From Chloroflexota bacterium (GTDB lineage Bacteria; Chloroflexota; Anaerolineae; CG2-30-64-16): a stretch of 35,044 bases of DNA. Position numbers and translations under genes: made by a program. Position 1 is the stretch's first letter; the number at the start of each line of letters is the position of its first letter. The notes below the pieces were generated by a model. That model saw nothing but the letters and a program-made list of their open reading frames with translations. It did not search any database and had not been told where the DNA came from. Location of the stretch: contig VGOD01000032.1 of NCBI GenBank assembly GCA_016876015.1, positions 1 to 35,044 on the forward strand, read 5' to 3'. Positions 17,751 through 27,870 of this stretch are shown in pieces.

Positions 17751-17783
17751 AGACCCTTCGGGTTTCTAAAACCCGAAGGGTCT
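17751..17783. repeat. 15-bp perfect palindrome between binding-protein and permease genes
   Basis: AGACCCTTCGGGTTT (17751-17765) is exactly inverted at 17769-17783 around the loop CTA. Each arm is itself a small imperfect palindrome (ACCC/GGGT). The layout matches the element at 30536-30568, so the two are members of one repeat family. On the mRNA it forms a stable hairpin 12 nt after the binding-protein stop and could limit read-through into the permease genes. Confidence 0.85.
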
Positions 17784-17794
17784 GTGTCGAGTTA

Positions 17795-19606
17795 CTACTT
17801 CAGCCACCAGTTCTCGGCGTTCCAGGCGTTGTTGTCCCACGCATTCTCCACCCACCCTTGCAGCCGGTCGCGATAGGAATCGAGATCGAGCCGCTGGTAC
17901 AGGTAGATCATGTTCGCCTGGTCATAGGTCAACTGAGCAAGCTGGCAGTAGAGATCGCGGCGTTTGACCGGATCCGGTTCCGCAGCCGCCTTGGTGATGG
18001 TCTCATCCACCTTCGGATCCGAGATGCGGGTGTAGTTGAGACCGCCCTTGTTGCCCTCGTGCGGGATCATCCACGAGGCCCACAGGTTGGTCATCTGGCT
18101 GTGCGGGTCAATGCCGGCGTTGGTGGTGTACATGATGATGTCGAAGTTGCCGCGGCGCCGCGGAGACGCGCCGTCCCACGTACCGATCACCACCGACGAG
18201 GGCGCGTTCTCGATGTAGAGCTCGACGCCGATCGCCTTCATGTCTTCGACGATGAGCACCTGCGAGTCCTCGCGCAGCTTGTTGCCGGAGGTGGTCGAAT
18301 ACTTCAGGCGCAGCCGCGTGCCATCGGGCGCGACCTTGGCCCCCTTGGCCACCCGGATGCCGTCGGCGCCGAGGACCCAACCCGCCTCTTCCAACAACTT
18401 CTTGGCCTTCTCCGGTTCGTAAGGATACGGCTTAATATCCTTGCACTCGAAGAAGCCAGCGTTCAGCTCGCTGGTGCCGGGACGGGCCTTGCCATAGAGC
18501 AGTTTGTCAATGATGCGCTGCTTATTGATGCCCAGGGCGATCGCCTGGCGCACCTTGACGTCGCTCAGGATCAGGTGCGGCTTCTTGGGATCCGACGGAT
18601 CCTTGTTCTCCGCCATGTTCAGGAAGAGACGCTCGCCGCCGATCTGCAACGGCGACGAGGTTTTCACGTTGGCCATCTTCTCCAACTGCGGGAAGTCGGC
18701 CTCGGTGTTGTTCCACATGATGTCCACCTCGCCGGTGGAGAGCAGTTGCATGGCGACTTCGCTGGAAGGCACGATGCGAATCACGAACTGATCGAGATAC
18801 GGCTTATCCTTCTCGCGGTAGTTCTCATTGCGCGAGAGAGTGACGTGCGAATCGGCCACCCACTCGTCAATCTTGAACGGCCCCGTGCCCAGCGGTTTGC
18901 GGTTGTAGGGCCAATTCTTCATCTCCTTGGGGTCGCCCGCGTAGTGCCTGGGGATGATGAGATCGTCGAAGAGCGTAAGGTAGGGCGCGAAGAACTTCTT
19001 GAACTTGATGACCACTGTGGCGGCGTTGGGACATTCGACCGTCTCGATGTCGGCGTAGCCGGTGGTGCTTACCACGCCGACGCCGGGCGTCATAATCGCC
19101 TCCCAGGTGAACTTCACGTCGTCACAGGTCAGCGGTTTGCCGTCGGACCAGACGAGACCCTCTTTCAGCTTATAGGTGATCGTCTTGCCGTCCGGGCTCA
19201 CCCCGCCGTTCTGGACCGTGGGGATCTCCTTGGCCAGGTTGGGGACGCGCGCGCCATCGGGCATTACCTTGCTCATGCCCTCGACCACCAGGACATTCAC
19301 CTCAGCCATGACGGTCTGCGTGCCGAGCAGCGAGTTCAGCGTCACTGGCGATTGCCAGACCGCCATGGTGACCTTACCTCCGCGCTTGGGACCGGGGGTT
19401 GGCGAGGGAGCGGCGGTGGCTTTCGGGGGTTCGGTGGCCTTCACTGCTGGCGCAGCTGGCGCGGTGGTCGCCTTCGGCGCCGGCGCGGGGGTGGGCGCGG
19501 GCTGTGCGCACGCGCCCAGGACAAGGGTCAATGCCGTCAACACACAGATGTAGACGGTAAGCCTGGTGAACCTATCCCCAGATGGGGACCTGCGTCTCGT
19601 GTCCAC
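17795..19606 (-). CDS. Peptide-binding lipoprotein of ABC family 5 (DppA/OppA-like)
   Basis: A 603-residue extracytoplasmic binding protein. The signal peptide (TVYICVLTALTLVLGAC) ends in a lipobox with C33, followed by a Pro/Ala-rich linker of about 40 residues. The mature part starts KRGGKVTMAVWQSP, typical of family 5, and carries TYKLKEGLVWSDGKPLTCDDVKF, the conserved segment that marks the family. It delivers oligopeptides or similar ligands to the DppB/DppC-type channel encoded next. The start is GTG 19606, preferred over a GTG 16 codons earlier because AAGGAGGAG lies 5 nt upstream and the shorter form gives a normal signal peptide. An additional isolated AAAGGAGGTG lies further upstream. 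Confidence 0.94.
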   Translation of the reverse strand: MDTRRRSPSGDRFTRLTVYICVLTALTLVLGACAQPAPTPAPAPKATTAPAAPAVKATEPPKATAAPSPTPGPKRGGKVTMAVWQSPVTLNSLLGTQTVMAEVNVLVVEGMSKVMPDGARVPNLAKEIPTVQNGGVSPDGKTITYKLKEGLVWSDGKPLTCDDVKFTWEAIMTPGVGVVSTTGYADIETVECPNAATVVIKFKKFFAPYLTLFDDLIIPRHYAGDPKEMKNWPYNRKPLGTGPFKIDEWVADSHVTLSRNENYREKDKPYLDQFVIRIVPSSEVAMQLLSTGEVDIMWNNTEADFPQLEKMANVKTSSPLQIGGERLFLNMAENKDPSDPKKPHLILSDVKVRQAIALGINKQRIIDKLLYGKARPGTSELNAGFFECKDIKPYPYEPEKAKKLLEEAGWVLGADGIRVAKGAKVAPDGTRLRLKYSTTSGNKLREDSQVLIVEDMKAIGVELYIENAPSSVVIGTWDGASPRRRGNFDIIMYTTNAGIDPHSQMTNLWASWMIPHEGNKGGLNYTRISDPKVDETITKAAAEPDPVKRRDLYCQLAQLTYDQANMIYLYQRLDLDSYRDRLQGWVENAWDNNAWNAENWWLK

Positions 19607-19679
19607 GTTCTCCTCCTTGTGAGATAGTGCTGAATCATAGTCGCATTGCCGCACGAGGGCGCCGGGCGTAGGTGGACGT

Positions 19680-19691
19680 CACCTCCTTTCG
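19680..19691 (-). promoter_or_regulatory. Second isolated AAAGGAGGTG element, peptide-binding gene leader
   Basis: The minus strand reads CGAAAGGAGGTG, identical over 12 bases to the element at 9856-9867. It is about 75 nt upstream of the real start (19606), which has its own strong ribosome binding site. No start codon follows within 4-12 nt. Confidence 0.45.
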
Positions 19692-19714
19692 GGGACCAGG
19701 CCTGGACGAGCGTG

Positions 19715-20908
19715 CTACGGCGCGGTGAGCCCGCGCGCAGCCGCGAACTCGCGTTTCGCTGAGGCCATGGTCTCTGGCTGCGCAAGCAGATCAATGGCTG
19801 TCATCGCCAGCGCCTTGGCTGCATTGATCAGCCCTTTGTGGCCGGCCGGCGAATTGGAGGCCTCTCGGAACTCCACGGAATGTCCCGCAGTGTCCTCGGA
19901 CGCGATGGCGATATACGGGTGAATGCCAGGCAGCGCCTGGCTGACGTTGCCGAAATCGGTGGAGCCCATGCGCTCGTTGACCCGCGGATCGCGCACCTCC
20001 ACGCCGATCATGCGCAAGTTCTCAGCGTAGAGCTGCGCCAGCACCCCGTTCGGCAGCATCTCCGCATAGCCGGGCTTGACCTCATACCGGGGCTGCGCGC
20101 CGGTCGCCAGGCCGGCCGCCTGCGCACATTCCACGACGCGTTCCAACACGGCCTGGGCGTAGCTCTGGCGGGCCGCGCGGATGCTGAAGAGCGCGGCCGC
20201 GTAGTCGGGGATGATGTTCACCGCAACGCCGCCGTGGGTGATGATGCCGTGCACGCGCGCATCCGCCTTGAGGTGCAGACGCAGCGCATTGACGTTGTTG
20301 AACGTCAGGATCACCGCCTCTAGCGCATTGACGCCGTCTTCAGGCGCGGCCGCCGCGTGTGAAGCTTTGCCCGTGAACTCGATGCTGAGCCGCATGGAGG
20401 CGAGCGAGCCGCGGTTGACCAGGGTGTAGCTCGACGGGTGCACCATCATGGCGGCATCCACGCCTTGAAAGACGCCCTGCTCTAGCAGTATGATCTTGCC
20501 GCCGCCGCCCTCCTCGGCCGGCGAGCCGATCACGACAATGCGACCGGGCAAGTGGTCCGCCACGGCCTGGACCCCGATGCCCGCGGCGATGGCCGCAGTC
20601 CCGATGATGTTGTGGCCGCACGCGTGCCCGATGTCGGGCAGCGCGTCGTACTCTGCGACGAAAGCGACTGTCGGGCCGGCGCCGTTCCCGGCCGTCTCGG
20701 CGCGGAAGGCTGTAGCCAGGCCGCCAACCCCGCGCTCTACGGTGAAACCGCGAGCAGCTAACGCATCGCACAGCAACGCAGCCGCCTTGTGCTCCTGGAA
20801 GGCCAGCTCGGGCTGGCTGTGAATGGCGCTGCTGATCTTGATGAGCTCGTCGCGCTGCGTCTCGATAGCAGAAACAGCGCGCTCCTTCAATGTTTGTACA
20901 TTCGACAT
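19715..20908 (-). CDS. M20D (AbgB-like) amidohydrolase
   Basis: A 397-residue metal-dependent amidohydrolase, a group that removes acyl or aminobenzoyl groups from amino acids or cleaves dipeptide-like amides. The M20D metal site is present: HACGHN (H95, C97, H99) and E132-E133 in GSPAEEGGGGK. The dimerisation domain follows (SIEFTGKASHAAAAPEDGVNA), and ASEDTAGHSVEFREA near the C-terminus supplies the last histidine. ATG 20908 has GAGGT 5 nt upstream and starts at the normal family length. It lies between the M20 dipeptidase and the peptide-binding gene, all on the minus strand. It probably acts on imported peptides or acylated amino acids. Confidence 0.93.
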   Translation of the reverse strand: MSNVQTLKERAVSAIETQRDELIKISSAIHSQPELAFQEHKAAALLCDALAARGFTVERGVGGLATAFRAETAGNGAGPTVAFVAEYDALPDIGHACGHNIIGTAAIAAGIGVQAVADHLPGRIVVIGSPAEEGGGGKIILLEQGVFQGVDAAMMVHPSSYTLVNRGSLASMRLSIEFTGKASHAAAAPEDGVNALEAVILTFNNVNALRLHLKADARVHGIITHGGVAVNIIPDYAAALFSIRAARQSYAQAVLERVVECAQAAGLATGAQPRYEVKPGYAEMLPNGVLAQLYAENLRMIGVEVRDPRVNERMGSTDFGNVSQALPGIHPYIAIASEDTAGHSVEFREASNSPAGHKGLINAAKALAMTAIDLLAQPETMASAKREFAAARGLTAP

Positions 20909-21006
20909 GACTACCTCGGTTGGATGTGAGGACGGGGCCACGGCAACTCTGTCACGCTTTGCGAGGCATGTACGAGAAGCGGGTTACTTTGTCACAACAG
21001 TATCTT

Positions 21007-21094
21007 CTCAATTTGTAGGGGCGCACCCTTGCGGTCGCCCACATGGGCAGGCGCAAGGCCATGCCCCTACCCCGGATTATTGAGAGGATCCCCA
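21007..21094. repeat. GTAGGGGC palindromic element, full copy
   Basis: GTAGGGGC (21015-21022) is inverted as GCCCCTAC (21063-21070). Inside, CCTTGCG pairs with CGCAAGG and GCCC with GGGC, so the whole unit folds into one long hairpin. TCTCAAT (21007-21013) and ATTGAGA (21078-21084) form imperfect outer ends. The right half is shared, with only a few differences, by positions 33059-33092. It lies in the 230-bp gap between the two M20 genes. Confidence 0.8.
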
Positions 21095-21138
21095 CAACAG
21101 GGCAGCGACCCGATTGTAACACAAGCTCCAACTCTGTG

Positions 21139-22506
21139 TCAATCGTGAAAACAACCGAAGGTCCCATACACCCGCCCCATCACCTTGACGCCCTCGATGA
21201 AGTCCGCGATCCGCACGCTCTCGTTCGGCGCGTGGACGTGGCTGCGCGCCCAGCCGACCCCGATCGAGACCGCGGGGATGCCGTAGGTCTGGCACAGTTG
21301 GTGCATGGGGCCGCTGCCCGCCATGGAGGGGTAGATGTTCGGCGCCACGCCGTGGACATCGGTCAGCGCCGCGAAGACCGCCTGGGCGATCGGCGCGTTC
21401 GGATCGGTGCGGGCGGGCATCAGGCCATCCTTGCCGGCTCGTACCTGCACGTCGTCGAAGCCGCGGCGGGCCAGGTGTTCCTGCAAAAGCCGCAGCGCCA
21501 GCTCCGGCGTCAGATCGGGCACCAGGCGAAAGTCCAGCTTGGCCAGCGCCTGCGCAGGGTTGACCGTCTTCGAGCCGGGGCCGGTGTAGCCGCCGAGCAG
21601 ACCGTTGATGGTGCAGGTCGGCTCGAACATCAGACGATGCAGCGCCGCCACGCCGGTCAACCCGCCCAGGAAACCCTTGACGCCCATCCTGCGCTGGATC
21701 GCCGCGGCGTCGTAGGGCAGGCGCTCGATCAGCGCCAGATCGGCCGCCCCGGGCGACCGCACATGGTCGAGCAGGCCATCCACCGTCACCACGCCGTCGG
21801 CCGAGCGCAGAGTGCTCAGCGCCTCCACCAGCCGCCAGATCGCGTTCGGCACGAGGCCGCCGCCGGCCGAGTGCGAATCGGCGCCGGCGGTGCGCACGTG
21901 AAGCTCGACGGCCAGAATGCCTTTCAGCCCCAGGCTGGCTGCGGGCCGGTCATCCTCGTCCTTGTAGCCCGCCTCCCAGATGCAGCCGTCCATGGTTCGC
22001 AGCAGATCGGCGTGGCCGGCTGCAAAGCTCTCGAGATGTGGGCTGCCGATCTCCTCTTCGCCCTCCACGACAAAGGTGAGCTGCAACGGCAGCGCGCCGA
22101 ACGTCTCGCGATACGCGCACACGGCCGCGAGCCGCGCGACCAGGTTGCCCTTGTTATCGGCTACCCCGCGCGCATAGAGCGCGCCATCGCGCAAGGTCGG
22201 CTCGAACGGTGGCGAGAGCCATTCATCCAGGGGGTCGGGCGGTTGCACATCGTAATGGTTGTAGATCAGCAGCCGGCGGCCGCCTTGTCCGATGTGGCCC
22301 AGGACCACAGCCGCGGCGCCCCCGGTCGGTGCAAGCTGCGCGTCCAGGCCGGTCTGTCGGCACAGCTCCAGGACGCGGTCCGCGGCCTGGGCCAGCGCCG
22401 GCCCGCCCTCGGCCGCCACGCTGGGCACGCGACAGAGCTCGACCAATTGCTGCACGAACTCGTCAGCGTGCGCATCCACATAGGCATCGAAAAGGCGATA
22501 GTCCAT
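21139..22506 (-). CDS. M20 dipeptidase (ArgE/DapE/CNDP-like)
   Basis: A 455-residue M20 peptidase with a complete two-zinc site: H84 and D86 in NHYDVQPPDP, D117 in GVADNKGN, the Glu cluster E150-E152 in EGEEEIGS, and a C-terminal histidine in SHVHAPNE. The dimerisation domain runs from about residue 185 to 320. The pattern matches CNDP-type dipeptidases that cleave dipeptides and short peptides in the cytoplasm. ATG 22506 has GGAGGAA 5 nt upstream. It is the first gene after a near-perfect promoter and heads the minus-strand peptide cluster. Confidence 0.94.
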   Translation of the reverse strand: MDYRLFDAYVDAHADEFVQQLVELCRVPSVAAEGGPALAQAADRVLELCRQTGLDAQLAPTGGAAAVVLGHIGQGGRRLLIYNHYDVQPPDPLDEWLSPPFEPTLRDGALYARGVADNKGNLVARLAAVCAYRETFGALPLQLTFVVEGEEEIGSPHLESFAAGHADLLRTMDGCIWEAGYKDEDDRPAASLGLKGILAVELHVRTAGADSHSAGGGLVPNAIWRLVEALSTLRSADGVVTVDGLLDHVRSPGAADLALIERLPYDAAAIQRRMGVKGFLGGLTGVAALHRLMFEPTCTINGLLGGYTGPGSKTVNPAQALAKLDFRLVPDLTPELALRLLQEHLARRGFDDVQVRAGKDGLMPARTDPNAPIAQAVFAALTDVHGVAPNIYPSMAGSGPMHQLCQTYGIPAVSIGVGWARSHVHAPNESVRIADFIEGVKVMGRVYGTFGCFHD

Positions 22507-22547
22507 GTTCGTTCCTCCACGAGGGATTGGCAAGGCGGGTGATCGGG

Positions 22548-22575
22548 ATTATAGGGTTTTTTGCCGGGTTGTCAA
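22548..22575 (-). promoter_or_regulatory. Near-perfect promoter for the peptide cluster
   Basis: On the minus strand TTGACA (22575-22570), a 16-bp spacer and TATAAT (22553-22548) are both exact consensus boxes. The start site would be near 22541, giving a leader of about 35 nt before ATG 22506. Confidence 0.85.
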
Positions 22576-22643
22576 ACGTGCAGACAGGGGGGCTTTGCAC
22601 GAGATACTGCGAGATCTTCGGCTGTTCTCTGTCGCGGGAGTTT

Positions 22644-22672
22644 TGGGGCAAACCACCTGTTGGCGTAAAATA
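22644..22672 (+). promoter_or_regulatory. Candidate promoter for the UDG-EttA operon
   Basis: TTGGGG followed after 17 bp by TAAAAT lies about 40 nt before the UDG start. The same pattern (TTGG.., 17 bp, TAAAAT) occurs before the lipoprotein gene at 27809-27837. The -35 box is weak. Confidence 0.35.
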
Positions 22673-22711
22673 CGCTCAGGACCGCGACAGAACTCGACGA
22701 GCTCCATCCTG

Positions 22712-23425
22712 ATGAAAGACTGGCAAACCCTGGAATCGGACATCATCTCCTGCTGCACCTGCCCGCGCCTGGTCGCGTGGCGCGGGCAGGTTGCGCGCGA
22801 CAAGCGCCGCGCATATCGTGAAGAAACCTATTGGGGCCGGCCGGTGACTGGTTTCGGCGACCCGAACGCCCGCATGATCATCATCGGCCTGGCGCCTGCC
22901 GCGCATGGCGCAAACCGCACTGGCCGCATGTTCACCGGCGACAGCTCCGGCGATTTCCTGTGCGCAGCGCTGCATCGGGCCGGCATGGCCAACCAGCCGA
23001 CCTCGACGCATCGTGATGATGGCTTGACCCTGCGCGACGCCTTCATCAGCGCGGTCTGCCGCTGCGCGCCGCCAGACAACAAGCCGCTGCCGACCGAGAT
23101 GGCGGCCTGCCAACCGTTTCTGGAAGAGGAGATAGCATTGCTGACCGGCCTGCGGGTCGTCGTCGCGCTGGGGCGGATCGCCTTCGATGCCGCGCTGCGC
23201 CTTTTCCCTGCTCAATCAGCCATGCCCGCTTTCGCTCATACCGCGACCTACCCCCTGGCCGGCGGCCGCTGGCTGGTCGCGTCTTATCATCCGAGCCGGC
23301 AGAACACGCAAACCGGCCGCCTGACCCCCGCCATGTTCGACCAGGTCTGGCTGCAGGCGCAGCGGCTCCTGGCGCAGGAGTCAGAGGGCAGGAGTGAGCT
23401 GCCCGCCGTCATTCACTATTCATAG
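22712..23425 (+). CDS. Uracil-DNA glycosylase family 5 (UDGb-type, Fe-S)
   Basis: A 237-residue DNA repair enzyme that removes uracil, and in this family other deaminated bases, from DNA. Motif A is APAAHGANRTGRMFTGD (61-77) and motif B is SYHPSRQNTQ (191-200), both diagnostic of family 5. Four cysteines suited to the [4Fe-4S] cluster are present: C14 or C15 and C17 at the N-terminus, then C118 and C133. The aspartate of the family 4 catalytic motif is absent, as expected for family 5. ATG 22712 was chosen because homology begins there; the ribosome binding site is weak, and the open frame upstream belongs to no family. It is followed after 9 bp by ettA, so the two are cotranscribed. Confidence 0.94.
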   Translation: MKDWQTLESDIISCCTCPRLVAWRGQVARDKRRAYREETYWGRPVTGFGDPNARMIIIGLAPAAHGANRTGRMFTGDSSGDFLCAALHRAGMANQPTSTHRDDGLTLRDAFISAVCRCAPPDNKPLPTEMAACQPFLEEEIALLTGLRVVVALGRIAFDAALRLFPAQSAMPAFAHTATYPLAGGRWLVASYHPSRQNTQTGRLTPAMFDQVWLQAQRLLAQESEGRSELPAVIHYS

Positions 23426-23434
23426 AGGTCTTTC

Positions 23435-25111
<1,677 letters not shown>

Positions 25112-25171
25112 GACCCGTCCCTCCGTTGGCCGAGGTCCCCCGAACGAGACCGGAGCGGCGGGCGGCGCTTT

Positions 25172-27694
25172 TCAGGACAGCGGTTTCTCTCCGACCGGCA
25201 GCCACACCGAGAAGGTGCTGCCCTGACCGACCTGGCTCTGCACCGTGACCGTGGCGTCAAGCCGGTCTGCCAGTTCCTTACAGATGGCTAACCCCAGCCC
25301 TGTGCCGGGCACACTGCTCTGCCGCGCCGCATCACCGCGGTAGAAACGCTCGAAGAGGTGCGCCAGGTCCTCCGGCGAGATGCCAGGGCCTGTGTCGCTG
25401 ACGGAGACCACGGCCCAATGGCCGTTCTTCCCCTCTGGCGCAGAGCGAACCGCGGCATGTTGGCCGACGTGTGGGGGGCCGTCTCGCATTCCTGTGGTCA
25501 GCGTGATGGTCCCGCCGGCCGGCGTGAAGTTCATCGCATTGGTCATCAGGTTGGTGATGATCTGAAGCAACATCTTGCTGTCCGCACGCGCCAACAACCG
25601 GCCAGGGGATAGCTCGGTCTGCAACGATAAGCCTCGCTTCTCGATCAAGAGACTGCGATCGTTCGCCAGCCGCGACACGACCTCGTTGATGTCCAACACT
25701 GAGAGACTGGGGTGCGCCCTGTCCAGATCGAGCCGCGAAAGCAGGAGCAGGTCCTCGATGAGTTGCTGGAGGAGATTGGCCTCGCGGTTGAGGGTCGCCA
25801 CGTATTGCTTGAACTTCTCTGGTTTGCCCTCCTCCAGCAGGTAGAGGTAGGCGATGATGTTGGCGAGCGGGGTGCGCAGCTCGTGGGAGACGTTCGAGAC
25901 GAACTGGTTCTTGAGCCGGTCCAGCTCCTTCAGCTTCTCGTTGGCCGCGCGCAACGCGGCCTCGCGCTGCATCAGTTCGGCCGTGCGTCGCGCCACCGTC
26001 TCCTCCAGACGGCTCGCGTGATCTTGCAGAGCCTGATACAGGCGTGCGTTCTCGATGGCGACCGCGGCCGAGACGGCCACTATCGTCGACAATTGTTCAT
26101 CGTGCTCGCTGAAGGCGTCCGGTTGCGGGCTCTCCATGTTGAGCGCGCCGATGACGCGGCCGCCGACCTTGAGCGGCACGCACAACTCAGACTGCATCCG
26201 CGGATCAGCCTCGATGTATCGCGGGTCAGCCTTGACGTTCCCCGTGCGCACTGCTTCCCCGTGCAGCGCCACCCACCCCGAGATGCCATCTCCCAACCTG
26301 GCCACCATCCCGCGCACCTGCGCCAGCTCCGCCTGAAGCGCGTCGGCCGGCAATCCCAGGTGGCTGTGCGCCAACAGACGCAGTTCGTTGTTCGCGTCGC
26401 TGCGGAGCCAGATCGAACCACGCTGCCAGGACATCAACCTCTCGATCGTTGCGATAATCTCTTGCCCCACGGCCTCTGGGCTAAGGAGCTGGCTGAATGC
26501 ACGGCTGGCCTCGAACAAGACCGCCAACTCGACTAAGGAACGTTCCAGCCGCTGCTCAGTGCGCTTGCGCTCGTTGACTTCGGCCTGCAGAACGGCGTTG
26601 GCGCGCTGCAGCTCAGCCCTGCTCTGCTGCAACGCCGCGAGCATACGGTCGAATGCGCGGGCCAGTACTCCGAGCTCATCGCGGCGGCGCAGCTCCAAGC
26701 GCGCGGACAGGTCGCCCGTCTGCCCGACGGCCGCCGCGTGGCGAGTGAGCGCAGTGAGCGGCCGCGTTACCCCGCGCTGAAGCAGCCAGAGGGTCAGCAA
26801 GGTGAGAACGATGCCAATGGCGACGATCGAAAGCAGGGCATAGCGCCCCACGACGATCCCTGCCACGTTGATCGGCCGGGCCATGCCGGCGCGCAGCAGG
26901 AGCACCGGCTCTCCCTGGATGTCGGGCACGAGCGTGTAAATCCATAACAGCGCATCGCTTTGCTCGTGCATCGCGATCGGCTCGCCTGAGCTGAGTTGGT
27001 CGAGGATCGCCTGTTGGCTCGCTGCCGCGTCATGCTCCACCAGCGATTGATCGGCCAGCTTCAAACCGCGCGCGGTACGGACAACCGGCCAGGCGGACAG
27101 CTCCGTCTGCGTCTGCTCGCCAAGATGCTGAACCGAGGCTTCGTCGAGGAAGCGGCCCATGATCAGCGCGCCGCGGCTGGGGCCTTCGCCCGCACTGGTC
27201 AGGATCGGCCGCGCGGCGATCAGCAGCGGGTCGCGCGCGGTGGGGAACAGGCCCGCGGCCGGGCCTGCCAGGAATGGATGTGTTGGCGGCCAGGCCTCGC
27301 CCGCGAACTCGCGCAGGCTGATCTCCTCTCCTGTGGACAGATCGCGCGCCTGGCCCCAGACGACCTGGCCGGCCGAATCCACGATGTAGATCAGGTTGAT
27401 GCCGGCATTGCGGAAGGTTTGCGGCAGCAGATTCGCCGCCGCATACTCCTCGCCACGGCCATGTACGAAGGCGTAGGTGTCATCCCAGTTGGCCCAGTCG
27501 AGGACGAAAGTATCGAGATGCCGGACTTCGCTGTGAATCGCTTCGGTGCAGCGGGTGAGGCTGCGCATCGCCATGTCGCGCTCTAGCTGACCCAGGCTGC
27601 GCTGCACCACCAGGCGCAACATGCCGAAGTTCAGCGCCACGCTGAAGGCCAGCATCAACAGGAGGCTCAACGAAATTCTGGCTCGCAATGACAT
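25172..27694 (-). CDS. Sensor histidine kinase with CHASE4-like, HAMP and GAF domains
   Basis: An 840-residue membrane kinase. A first helix (8-30) is followed by a large extracytoplasmic domain (about 31-275) that looks like CHASE4: HLDTFVLDWANWDDTYAFV at 59-77. A second helix (about 281-305) leads to a HAMP domain (306-360), a coiled coil, a GAF domain (about 388-553), a second coiled coil, then HisKA with H604 in SNVSHELRTPLANI and HATPase with N715/N719, DTGPG (767-771) and GTGLGLA (797-803). All catalytic motifs are intact. There is no receiver domain and no cognate regulator next to it. ATG 27694 has AGGAA 6 nt upstream. The signal is unknown. The gene converges on ettA with no clear terminator between them. 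Confidence 0.95.
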   Translation of the reverse strand: MSLRARISLSLLLMLAFSVALNFGMLRLVVQRSLGQLERDMAMRSLTRCTEAIHSEVRHLDTFVLDWANWDDTYAFVHGRGEEYAAANLLPQTFRNAGINLIYIVDSAGQVVWGQARDLSTGEEISLREFAGEAWPPTHPFLAGPAAGLFPTARDPLLIAARPILTSAGEGPSRGALIMGRFLDEASVQHLGEQTQTELSAWPVVRTARGLKLADQSLVEHDAAASQQAILDQLSSGEPIAMHEQSDALLWIYTLVPDIQGEPVLLLRAGMARPINVAGIVVGRYALLSIVAIGIVLTLLTLWLLQRGVTRPLTALTRHAAAVGQTGDLSARLELRRRDELGVLARAFDRMLAALQQSRAELQRANAVLQAEVNERKRTEQRLERSLVELAVLFEASRAFSQLLSPEAVGQEIIATIERLMSWQRGSIWLRSDANNELRLLAHSHLGLPADALQAELAQVRGMVARLGDGISGWVALHGEAVRTGNVKADPRYIEADPRMQSELCVPLKVGGRVIGALNMESPQPDAFSEHDEQLSTIVAVSAAVAIENARLYQALQDHASRLEETVARRTAELMQREAALRAANEKLKELDRLKNQFVSNVSHELRTPLANIIAYLYLLEEGKPEKFKQYVATLNREANLLQQLIEDLLLLSRLDLDRAHPSLSVLDINEVVSRLANDRSLLIEKRGLSLQTELSPGRLLARADSKMLLQIITNLMTNAMNFTPAGGTITLTTGMRDGPPHVGQHAAVRSAPEGKNGHWAVVSVSDTGPGISPEDLAHLFERFYRGDAARQSSVPGTGLGLAICKELADRLDATVTVQSQVGQGSTFSVWLPVGEKPLS

Positions 27695-27735
27695 GAAGGG
27701 TTCCTGTACTGAAAATCGTACTCTTTGCTATCCCG

Positions 27736-27765
27736 ATTGTACCACCAATATCTGAGGGCGTCTAA
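27736..27765 (-). promoter_or_regulatory. Candidate promoter for the CHASE4-like kinase
   Basis: On the minus strand TTAGAC (27765-27760), an 18-bp spacer and TACAAT (27741-27736) lie about 40 nt upstream of the ATG at 27694. Confidence 0.4.
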
Positions 27766-27808
27766 TCCGCCGTTGGGTCTGGGCGTGGTCGCGGGGGAAA
27801 GTGCGATC

Positions 27809-27837
27809 TTGGCCCACGCGCAGGAGCGTGGTAAAAT
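27809..27837 (+). promoter_or_regulatory. Candidate promoter for the lipoprotein-methyltransferase operon
   Basis: TTGGCC (27809-27814), a 17-bp spacer and TAAAAT (27832-27837) lie about 35 nt before the lipoprotein start. Confidence 0.4.
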
Positions 27838-27870
27838 CGTAATGTCGTTGTGTTGAGGAAGGAGATGAGG

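Noticed and set aside
21043..22542. A 499-codon plus-strand open frame
   Set aside because: Antisense to the M20 dipeptidase, rich in Arg/Gln/His, no recognisable domain.
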